Of a stretch of 64,000 nt of DNA, positions 1 to 10,500 are shown piece by piece. The notes under the pieces are model-generated. The model did no database searches, was not told the DNA's origin, and saw nothing but the letters and a program-made list of their open reading frames with translations. Every line of letters begins with the position of its first letter. The stretch's first letter is position 1. The DNA lies in the NCBI RefSeq assembly GCF_030272615.1, contig NC_081411.1, forward strand, positions 185,426,449-185,490,448. Direction: 5' to 3'. The position numbers were made by a program, and so were the translations under genes. Source of the stretch: Cryptomeria japonica (Eukaryota; Streptophyta; Pinopsida; Cupressales; Cupressaceae).

Positions 1-1233
1 ATCATTACCATGCAACATACAACGTATATATCGAAAAACATCATAATAGTAATGAAACTGAACATGAGTTTTACAACAACAAGATATTCTCTGTTTATTG
101 ATTTTAACATACCAAGGATTGTATTTTTCAAATGATCTTTGACTAATTCGTAAATTCAATAACATAGATTCATCACTAAATTTTTTAAAGAATTCAGTTT
201 GAGTCATGTCAAGAAGATGTTTTGGATGAGGATCACGAATTTTTGATCCCACCTGTAACTTTAAAACATCTCTAGCATTTGATGAAACTCTAGTGTTATC
301 ATGCCAAAATTTTGCAATTAATTGTTTAGTTTCATCATTTAATTTCATGTCCGACCTTTGAAGTCTACCACTAAAACTCCAACAACGGTTTAGTGGATCA
401 ATTTCAATTGTGTCTCTTCTTTTGGCCGCTCTTGACAAGGTTCTATGATGTAAGTTCAAATAGCCACTTATATCACTTAACATTCTTTTACTGACAGTCA
501 TTTTGTCAACTATAGTAGTCATTATAACTCTATGTGCTGCATTCTTATCTTTAGATCGACTTGTTTTTCCTATAGAATCAATGGCACTGGAAACAATAGA
601 TACAACTTGCTTATATGATTCATCTTTTCTTTTTGGTTTTGCATAAATACCTATTTTTTTCATGACTTTACGCATTTTTAACATTTTTATTAATTATAGC
701 ATTAATTGACATTGGGATCCTAACTTTTTATTATAGAAAAATTGTTTATATAATCTGTTCACATGTGTTCTGATTTGTGTCCAAGAAACTAACCCATTAA
801 GATTATCTAGCACATTGCTATCAATAGTAAACAAATTACATTCATTTTCTTTCAGAGAGGGTGGTGTAATATTTTCAATTTTTATTTCTTTTCATATTGA
901 TGTATGAAATTTATATCCAGCTTCATTTAAATCAGCAATTTGATTGGCATCATAGCCATCGGGATTTAAAAACATACCAGGATTCGCATCCACATGAACA
1001 TTTGCATCAAAAGTCATACCCATTTGTGGTTCTACATTTCTTGCATCCATCATGATGTCTTCAATGGTCTCATCTACAATGGGCACTGAACTAGATGCTT
1101 CAGAAGTGTTATTCAATTCTCGTTGTTGTGATCTTCGATCTCTTTGGCGTTTTGCCTCCTTCTCTCTTTGTGCTTGAATTTCATCCACTATCATTGTCCT
1201 CTTTTTTTTCTTTTGATGTTGCTTAGAACCCAT
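1..1233 (-). pseudogene. Broken transposon-type gene of unknown family, 5' end complete, 3' end beyond the window
   Basis: One reading frame runs from an ATG at 1,233 leftwards to base 1, interrupted only by TGA at 892-894 and TAA at 694-696. The N-terminus is very basic (lysine run, then RQRDRRSQQ). The middle has a helix-rich segment (SDISGYLNLHHRTLSRAAKR) that could be a helix-turn-helix DNA-binding region. The last residues visible contain CCCKTHVQFHYYYDVF, a Cys-rich stretch that could bind metal. About 408 codons are visible. I do not recognise a named family; a transposase or other mobile-element protein is an inference from the basic start, the HTH-like region and the decayed state. 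A repeat cluster lies just upstream at 1,402-1,510. The two stops make it unlikely to be expressed as one protein. Confidence 0.6.
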
Positions 1234-1401
1234 TTTAACAAACTCATCTTCAAAAAATAATATCTTTTTACTGAGTTCTTCAAAAAATCATGTAAAAAAT
1301 ATTAAAAAGTACTGCCAAATGATGTAAAAAATCTTTGTCAGTACGGATTTCAATGATAGTGTGGTAAATCGATGCAATCTATCTTGTTTTTTATAGTAAC
1401 G

Positions 1402-1510
1402 GTTATTTAAAATGGGGGCCTGTTATTTAAAACGGGGGCCCGTTATTAAATCCAACAGGTAAAAAATGGAACGGGCCCCCGTTTATAAAATGGGGACCTG
1501 TTATGTAAAA
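1402..1510. repeat. G-rich tandem and inverted repeat cluster
   Basis: Two 20-bp units of the form gttatttaaaaYgggggccY are in tandem at 1,402-1,441. A related unit follows at 1,487-1,505. A perfect 15-bp inverted repeat (aaacgggggcccgtt, 1,430-1,444, and its complement, 1,470-1,484) can form a hairpin with a 25-base loop. It lies about 170 bp upstream of the broken gene's start codon, in very AT-rich flanks. This resembles subterminal repeats of a DNA transposon, but no terminal inverted repeat partner is in the window. Confidence 0.75.
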
Positions 1511-3367
1511 TTTGAATCCACAACTCACCACTTGCCTCGGGATTAGGCCCAGGATAGGCCTGGGATGGCCACACCTGAGACATGAACCTGCAAATTCAAA
1601 GCTCCATGAATGAAAGCACAAATATGAACTTCTAAAATAGTTTACATGCCTCTAATCAAAGCATTTTTATACGAAATTAAAACCCATTTCAGATTATACT
1701 GTCTAGATTCTAAATATGTAAATTAATTTAAAAATTGATTATTTTAACTATTTTTCATTTAATTTATACTAAATCAGGTCCATAAATTTAAAATATTAAC
1801 TAATTTTCTTAATTTAATAACTTTTTTATTTTAATGAATTTTGAAAAAAAAATTATATGTCATCAATCTACACAAAATTCTTTTCTATTTAAAAAAATAA
1901 ATTCAAAAAATGCTAAGTTTACGTCAAATTATGTGGGTCGTACACGTCAAATTTTTAAAAAGATAATTACGGCAATTAAAAAATTAATTAAAAAAAAAAT
2001 TTGAAAACAAAATACAGAAAAATATGCTCATCAATCTTCAGTGTGTTACAAACCATTTCCCAAAACGGTTTGAGAAAATAATTTTAATTGTGTGAAAAAG
2101 TGTGGGTCGTACACATGCATGGCATGGTCTTGAAATAGGCATTTTTAAAACATAGTTTTTTGAACTCCATTCAAAAAGTTATTTTTTATTATGTGGGTAT
2201 TAAAATAAATTACATATTTGAAAAGTACACTCAGAGGGCTATCTTTTATATTACTAACTTTTTCCAAGATTCAATCTCTAAGTGTTTCAAAATTTAAGCT
2301 CAAATGAGACAAAATCTAAAAAACAGGGAAAACACTTCCACTTTTTGGCCAAAAAGTGGACTCATCTTCTTGCACTGACCCTCCTATGTAACCAAAAACT
2401 AACAATTTCATGGCTTTATCTTTCTTTGGTTTTAGTTTTTGTTTGTTGGAAAGTTTTCCCATACATGCTTTCCTATATAATTATAGTACGGTGCTATAGG
2501 TGTGAGATGTGTTACTATAATTTATGTTTAACTTATTGCAAGTGTTATATAATGTACTACAAGTGTATGGTAAGTTATTTTGAGTACTCTATTGTGTGTT
2601 ATAACAATATTTAACTTTAACATCTATGTTATCTTATGCTAATTAGTTTATAGAAAGGGTATGGTCGAGATCTAAGGGTTTAGATAAATATAGAGTTTCA
2701 AGAAACACGTGAAAAAGGGTGGACAAAGGAGCACCACAGAGTTGTAACTTTCTAACCTTCTCTATAATATGGAGCCAATCATCCTTTGTGAACAACCAAA
2801 CATCTATGGTGGGATTGTCTCAACTTGTACTATTCATAATTTCATTTATTTAACAGAAAATATTAACTAACATATATGGAAAATGGTTATTCAACACACA
2901 CAAGTAGTCCACTTTCATTTAAGATGCATAAGTAGATAATTACACACTTGCTCATGAAATTAAACCAATGGGAGCTCTCTAAGACAAGTAGTAAAGAAAC
3001 ACAAAACATAAGCACCTTTGCTTTTAATATGGGCTAACAAATCAATGATCAATCAATATTTTAGTATTAAGTACTAAAATCTCGTTCTACATTAAAATTC
3101 CACAAATGTTTATAAGAGGGTAGAGAGATTATTTATACAACCACATATTTTTTCACATAGTTACAATATAAGAGCTCGATAACTTTCCAAAAAATAAATA
3201 ATGGGGAAAGAAGACAAGGAAAAACATTGGAGGGTTGTAGTGTTTGTAGGGTGATCTCAAATTGGTACTAGATCAATGGATGAGAGATAGTGCTTGTGGG
3301 TAGTTAATATTTCTTATTGTACATAAACAAAACCATTTCGACTTTCCTTATGTGAAAACACTATTAA
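1511..3367. other. AT-rich intergenic DNA, no gene seen
   Basis: No supported coding sequence. Short reading frames here have no recognisable domain. The sequence tgtgggtcgtacac occurs twice (near 1,931 and 2,101), a hint of an old repeat. Confidence 0.6.
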
Positions 3368-3940
3368 TGTTGAGACCTCCATACATCACTTTGTCTTTCA
3401 CTTACAAATGATTTACATTATCTCTTTTTTGGATAGGAGTTTTGTGACACATGGTTTTCTCCATTTATTCATTTGTGATTAGTTGTATGATTAGTTGTGT
3501 ATGGGTATCTAACATTGCCTAGTTGTCAGGACCCATATTGCATTCATCATATTATTCTTGCATCATTTTCATTTAATAAATTTTCTCCCAAAGTTGCACC
3601 AAAGGGAGGGTGTTGGTGTAAATGTGAATGTATTCTAACTAATTCATAGTTAGAGCCTATTCACATGTTAAGTTTACCTAGGACCTAGCTTGCATTTAAG
3701 TTAGTTTTAAGATAGTTCCTTTATGTAACTTGTCATTTAATATGTTCATACGATCATGTTAGTTATCATAGGTAGCATTCTAGAATATATGAGTCATGTC
3801 TTAATATTTAATATTTTCTCTAGGCATTAATCATTATGCATCATGTATTGAATGTTTGCATAAAGGGTAGTTGTCATCCTGCCTCATCATCTTGCCTATA
3901 TAAGAAAGGCTCATTTGTACGTTTATAATTTATGCATCAT
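3368..3940 (+). repeat. 5' LTR of the short element
   Basis: Direct-repeat partner of 5,353-5,925. The shared order of blocks includes gtcaggacccatattgcatt, gttagttatc-taggt-gcatt and gcattaatcattatg. The cctatataa near its end could serve as a TATA box. Confidence 0.6.
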
Positions 3941-5352
3941 TTTATAATATTTTAATCTCATGTTTATGCAAGATCATGTAGTAAAATTCTCTTGTGGAAG
4001 GCATATTTCTTGGTTGATCCTTTGGGGTTTCCATGACTTCATTATGGGTTCTTCATCATTCTAATCATAGCTTGAGGTCAACCCTTCTATTTGGACTCTT
4101 GACCTCATAAATTTTTGCCATGATCTTCAATTTTCATTATTCTTACAATGTTGAAAAGGTATTGAGGAGCTCTACCATTTAGTCCATACACATTTTCCAA
4201 ATTCATTCCTAGGTACTATCTATTGCGTTTTTGCATATTGTGGCTTTTTTATGATAACTTAGATATCTTGATGCTTGGAGAGGTACAACTTATGGTTGGC
4301 TTCACTTTTAGTTTCTTATCATAGTTAGAGGTTTCTACAATCTTGTTTTGGTTCTATCTTTGATATTTTGAAGAATATCATAGTTTGCAATGGTTTTTCT
4401 ATTACATCCTTTTTTATCATCCTGGAGACGAGGGACTATAGACAACATAGAGAGATGGCATCATTACACATCTTAGAGGGCTTCATTTAATGCCATATTT
4501 GTAGGATCTTATTCCACTACCTAGCATACCTAGTAAGATATTTTCTTGGAAATGAAATAGGGATCATTCCTTAAGTGTTATTGGTATGCATGTTGATGAT
4601 GAAATTTTGGTGTCTCTTGTTGATTTTGAGTGTCCTCGTGCTCTTTGGAGTCACATTTGAGAGTTATATGGAGATCTTGATATTCAACTACTCCCAAATG
4701 ATCCTATTTCAGATTTCAATATGCCTCATCATTCTTTGGAGAAGATACCCCATGATTGTGATACTTTATCTAGTCTTTCAACACTTCAGTTGAGGTTGCT
4801 TCAAGGATTCTTGGTTTTTTTTTGGATATAGTTGACCCACCTTCACTTTTTTTGAATTCTTCTCTAGATTCATTAATTGAGACTTCCATAATTCATGATC
4901 AGCAAGACCGTCATTGTCTTACATATTTGGTTGGAGGACAAATTTAAGCATATTCGTCTTTGGAGTTTGCTCTACATCAATTTCCTCATAGTTCTCATTT
5001 GTCATCTTCTTCTTTGATTAGGAATGCACCTGATTGGATTGTGGCATTATCATATCACTTGGACAAGGAGATATATAAGCATTTTTCAGAGACACCATTA
5101 TCATTCTTCATGCAGCCACCTTTTACAGCATATCTTGAATGGGAAATGTTCCTAGCTTTATACATGGTTTTGTTTCTTCCTAAGGGGAGACAAGAGGTTT
5201 GTAAGCACTGAATTGTATTTTTTATTCAAACAGATATCATTCTTGCAAGCGATTATTCATTATGGAGGGGCTACATAGTCTCCCTCTTTTCCTCATAAAG
5301 GGGGACTATAGATTGGATTCTTGTGATGGATGTAGTTCTTGGGGGCTATTGA

Positions 5353-5925
5353 TGTTGATACCTCCATACATCACTTCGTCTTTCACTTGGATATGGTTTT
5401 CATTCTCTCTTTTTTGGCAAGAAGTTTTATCCCATAGGGTTTTCTGATTTTTTTTGTTTATGAGAGATTAGTTTCATGATTAGTTGTGCAAGGGTACCTA
5501 ACATGGCCCAGTAGTCATGACCCATATTGCATTCATTATATTAGTCTTGCATCATTGCATAATGTTTTTTATCCCTAAGTTACACTTAGGGGTGTTGGTG
5601 TGAATGTGGTTATATGTTAACTAGTTCATAGTTAGAACCTATTCAAATGTTAAGTTTACTTAGGACCTACCTAGATTGCATTTAAGTTAGGTGTCCTAAA
5701 TTTTCTTTTTGTAACTTTTCATTTAATAATGTTCATAGGATCATGTTAGTTATCCTAGGTGGCATTCTAGAAGATACGAGTCATGTCTCATTAATTAATA
5801 TTTTCTTTAGGCATTAATCATTATGTATCATGCATTTAATATTCATATCAAGGGTAGTTATCATCCTAGAAGTCATCACTTTACCTATATAAACAAGGTT
5901 CATTTGTACTTTTGTAATATATCAA
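5353..5925 (+). repeat. 3' LTR of the short element
   Basis: Matches 3,368-3,940 with many substitutions and small indels. Homology stops near 5,925, where the flank becomes simple AT-rich DNA. Confidence 0.6.
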
Positions 5926-7307
5926 TTTAACCAATCAATCAAATATATTTAAGTAAACCAAATAAGATATATTTAAGAAAACTAAATATGTGGCCAACAA
6001 TACCTTATAGGGTAAAAGTATTTTCCCTTCAATGGGTTGTTGATTTGTCATGGCAATTTTTTTTTGTTGTTGCCTTTAGCACCAGCCATCACGTATCATT
6101 ATATGATCCCAAAGATGTCAATCAGAATACATGGTAAGAAAGAAGAAGTTGTTCTAATGTAGGGTGAATGGTATGTTTCCACAGAGACATATAAGGTGAA
6201 AATGAACATTCTCATGAATTAAAGGAGGAAAAAGTAATGCATGATACTATATGTCGATGAAGAAACAAAGATCATGGTAAAGAAATTATATTTGCCTAAT
6301 GCCTTCCTTCAATTAAATGTATTCATTTTTATTCACCTCAAATTTTCTTATTTTTTGAGTAAATTTTTTTGTATATCATTGTTATTTAAGGAACAAAACA
6401 CTTTAGTTTGGTGACTTAAAATAAATATAAATTTGTGCAATAATTCTAGGAGCATTCAAATGCCCTAAATCTATTTTATTCAATGTGTTAGATCATCTTT
6501 CTTGGGTTTACCTACATGAAAATGTCCCTTTGAAATACAACAATTGTCTTTCAAAGGTATGTTAAATATTGTTATAATTAGATAATAGAAAAGGAAGATG
6601 AAATATAGGAAAATAAAGTGAATTAAGAAGAATAAGTCTGTAAACTTCCAAATCATTAATGTAGGTGTGAATTTGACCTTGATCTATAGACCCAAGACTT
6701 CAAATCACATACATAATTTTGAAGTGTCGAGATGAGACATTGATAGATATTACACTTTTCTCGATACAAGTCAAGTAAAGTGCAATGCTATGTCAAACTT
6801 AATTTATTATTTAGTCCAAAATTAAAAGCTAAACATCTTTATTTATTACATTTACTTTTCATATTTTAACATTTACTATTTCATATTTATTATAACATGC
6901 TTTTGTTTGACTCAAAGCTTGTGAGTTCCCTCTCTTCCACTTGATGACTACTATAATAAAAAGTTCGAACCTTAACCCGATTTATCTAATTAGAACATTT
7001 ATTATTTCACTACCATTAATCCATAAAATACTTTATTGAATAATTTGAACATAACAAACTTAAAACATAAAATAAATATTAAATATATATGTTAAGCTCT
7101 TCAACATAATAGGACAATATAACATCGTGAACACAAGGTTCACGAGAAAACTAAAAGAACAAGGGATGAATAAATAAAGTGGAAACTCATAAAGAAATTT
7201 GCAGCACCTTCGAATTATATATTCCGTTTAAACTAAAGAGCATCAAATTGAAAACACCTCAATGATACCAACAAGTACGAGCCAAAAAGAATGAAATAAA
7301 AGGCATA
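5926..7307. other. AT-rich intergenic DNA
   Basis: No gene, RNA or repeat structure that I can support. Its right border is where homology between the two NLR copies begins (7,308 matches 14,093). Confidence 0.5.
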
Positions 7308-7541
7308 TTCAATTTTATACACATTTTCAAAAGTGGACTTTATTTGGACCACTATCTAGGATGTGTTTACTATTTGATTAGTTGTAAATCAACAAAACAT
7401 CACAAAATATATTTGCATTATAAGAAACCTCATCATTATAATCTTTTTAAGAAAGATCATTTATCTAGAGAATGCATAACTAACTAGAGAGGTTGTTCAT
7501 TTTTAATGTAAAAGGTAATATGTTTTCTATGTTGTGCAAGC

Positions 7542-10500
7542 TTATGTGGACTTTGATTTTTCCTTTTCCTCTCTGCTATTTTTCTTATCCCATTCCTCCA
7601 TAAATTTGAATAGCACATTTGTTGTCTCTGTCACCCTCATGTTTGTTATCTCTCTTTCCATCTTCGCCATCATCATTTCCCTTCCTTGCACTGCCTTTGT
7701 CACCCACTTCTTACATATTTCTCTCTCTTTGTCGTCTGTGTTTGGAATAAGATTTTCCGAATGGAGCTTTCCCTTCGGAGGCACACCAATGAGCAATGGC
7801 AATTTATAGAAGCAAGGATGCCTTCGGAAATAAAGCATTGCTAAGGGATTGATGGACCAAGGATCTGCAATCGATGGCCACTTGAGTTTCTTAATCCCGT
7901 CTAAATGACTAGCTCGTGTGCCTCTACCATGTATTATTATTGGAATCCATACCACCTCAAAGTCGATACGACTTTTGATAGGTTTGTCCTCCTTTTTCTT
8001 GTGCTTGTCATACACTTCACTGAAAGTCATCGGTTCTCCCTTAAGGTCGATACAGTTTTCAATTTCTTTGTCCTCCAACATTTTCTTGAGCTTGTCATAA
8101 ACCTCATTGAAAGCCTTGGATTCTACTTCAATGTTGTGAGGCCATGACAGTAAGAGAAAAACGAATTTCCCCTCAAGGTCTTTGATTTCCACCTGCCAAA
8201 CAAATTTCACGAATACGATTCCTTATATAACAGTTATATTGTGAAAATTCTAATTAGTGAACTAATGTTCAGAACGTACGTATTGAGCTGAAAACATTAA
8301 TACCTGAGCCGTGCTAGTGATCAGGAAGTTAATTTCCTTTGTGAGCAACAAAGCTTGAAGCAATTTTGTATTGGACTTCTCATTATCCTTGGTATTACCC
8401 TCAGAAAGTTCCTTCAAATGGAGGTACTGTGTTTCTGGGACATCCCTGGTCATGGCCTTTAAACTGTCTTTTGTTATGCTTGTCAAGTCTGAAAAGGATT
8501 TCAATTCTCCATTGCCCTTAACTTCACTAGAGATCATAACATGATCGAAAGACTGATCCATGCCCAAAAGCTTTTCAAAGAACACTTCAGCTTCATAGTT
8601 ATCACCACTGCAAAAACGATACTTTCCGACCAGTTCCGTTGCCAGTGAACTACAAAATTTGCCAATATAAATTACCTGCATGCTATTGGATGTTGCTTGG
8701 AGATCAGCTAGTATTCTGATCAGCGCTTGCCGGTCTTCCTCCTGATAATTCTTGTCAAATATAATAACTACAGTACTCCCTACCTCAAGATCAGATGGAT
8801 AGAAAACTCCTCCACTGACATCCATAAAATGCCATTTGTTGTTGAAGAAATCCAAGGTTCCCCGCTCTATCTCCTTGTCAATCCGCAACTTCTGCAGCAT
8901 GACAGAGGTCAACATTATTTTACAGTTAATGCTCATATGTTTCTAGAAACATATTTTTGCTGTTATTAGTGGATGCATAATATAAGTTTCAAATTTCAAT
9001 GTTCACCTGATACGTAGAAAGAACTTGGAAGAATAGCGATAGAAAGGAAATCATATAATGATTATATTATATAATGTCATGTACCATTCGTTCGAACTAT
9101 CTAAATTTACAAATCCATGTTAAAAGTAGTTTTAAATATGGTTTTTATGCTCGAGCAATACCAGCTATGTACATCTACCCTAATTAAAGAGGTCTTATAT
9201 CAGTCCGAGCATAAAAAGTTAAGTTTACGGTATAAGAGCAGAAGCAAGCAAATGTTTTTGACAAAAAGCTTACGTGAGACGTAGAAGGAGGTAAAGAAAA
9301 AGGCACGATACGAGGCCCTCCTGTTGAAGCTGTGAAGTGAAAAACTTTGTTCTCAATCTTCATTTGATTCCATGTATTCTGCAGATTTGGGCTGTCATAA
9401 ATGTCCACGAATGTCAGGCTCTGTATATTACTAAGACTTCTTAACCAGTTTCCTTTCAGTACTTTACAGTTCAAAATAATCAATTCTTTTAACGCTGGGA
9501 GCCGGCTCAGTCGAATAGATGCCTCATCCAATTTGTCACATGAACTCAGATTTAACTTTTCTAGATGCTGGAGTTTGTGCATTTGCTTTGGCAGGCCTAG
9601 AAGGCTTCTACAACCGCTCAAGTTAAGGCTTTTTAGAACAGACAGTTCCATGAAAATATTATCTGGTAGCGAGATCAGGCCGATGCAATCCATTAAAATA
9701 AGCTCTTCCACATGAGTTTTGATGTGCCTGATGAATCCTTCTGGTATTTCTGCTATTGTGGAGCACCAACTCAAGGACACAGTCTTCTGCATCAAAGGGT
9801 TTTGTCCTACATTTTTTGGAAGATCTTTTAGTCGCTTGCATGACTCAACATTAAGCTTCTCAAGAGCTAATCCTTGGTACTCTTCAGGCAGCTCCAACAA
9901 ATGAGTACACGATCTTAAATTCAACACCCGCAATGTGGAAAGTTCAGAAAAGCGCTTAGGAAGCTTTTCAATGCTCCTGCAATATGACAAATCAATTTCA
10001 TTCACGCAGGTCAGCAAATTCATACTATCGGGAAGATGTTTTAGCCTCCTGCAGAAGGACAAGTTAACTTTCTCCAGGTTGCTTATCCATCCAAAATTCG
10101 ATGGCAACTCTGTCAGTTCTTCACAGTGGCTTAGATCCAATCTCTTCAAACATTTGAGATTTCCAAAACTTTTAGGCAAATTTAGTAATTTGCTACACTT
10201 CCTTATAACTATTTTCTCCACAGCATGCAATTCGGCAGAGCTCAGTGATAGATTTTCCATATCATTGCCTTCTAGATTCAACTCTATAAGCTTGCATTCT
10301 TTGGGAAGATTATTTAAATCACTGTAATGCTCCAAATTTAATGCCGTTGACTTCACCATCCTGAGAGTTGTTGGAACCTGAAAAGAGAAAAATGAGTTGA
10401 TCCAAAATATGGATGAGAAAACACTTTATTTTGGTTTTAAACAGTATATTCTAATTTGTTCAAACGGTATAAACAACAGACGTATCATGTCTACTGTTCA

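Larger units (their letters stand above)
3368..5925 (+). mobile_element. Short LTR retrotransposon without recognisable coding capacity
   Basis: Two diverged direct repeats of about 570 bp (3,368-3,940 and 5,353-5,925) both begin TGTTGA-acctccatacatcact. They stay alignable through a shared block ending cctatataa-aa-g-tcatttgtac. The internal 1.4 kb ends in a purine-rich tract (ttcttgggggctatt) just before the right repeat, which suggests a polypurine tract and plus orientation. The inside has only broken frames; around 4,587-4,795 a plus frame reads HVDDEILVSLVDFECPRALW, perhaps a gag relic. No reverse transcriptase, integrase or protease is visible. It is best read as a small non-autonomous (LARD/TRIM-like) or internally deleted element. 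I could not fix the exact 3' border or a target-site duplication. Confidence 0.6.

Noticed and set aside
1427-1621. Minus-strand frame over the G-rich repeat
   Set aside because: Explained by the repeat; it has no domain and no coding character.
2282-2614. Plus-strand hydrophobic frame of 110 codons
   Set aside because: Composition follows local T-richness and there is no recognised family or splice structure.
8644-8675. Possible tiny intron inside exon 6 (CAG|GTAATT ... TTTTGTAG)
   Set aside because: It would be about 27 bp, too short for a plant intron, and reading through keeps frame.
9401-10327. Several plus-strand frames opposite the LRR exon
   Set aside because: They are antisense shadows of the LRR. 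The minus frame has clear LRR periodicity and splice sites.
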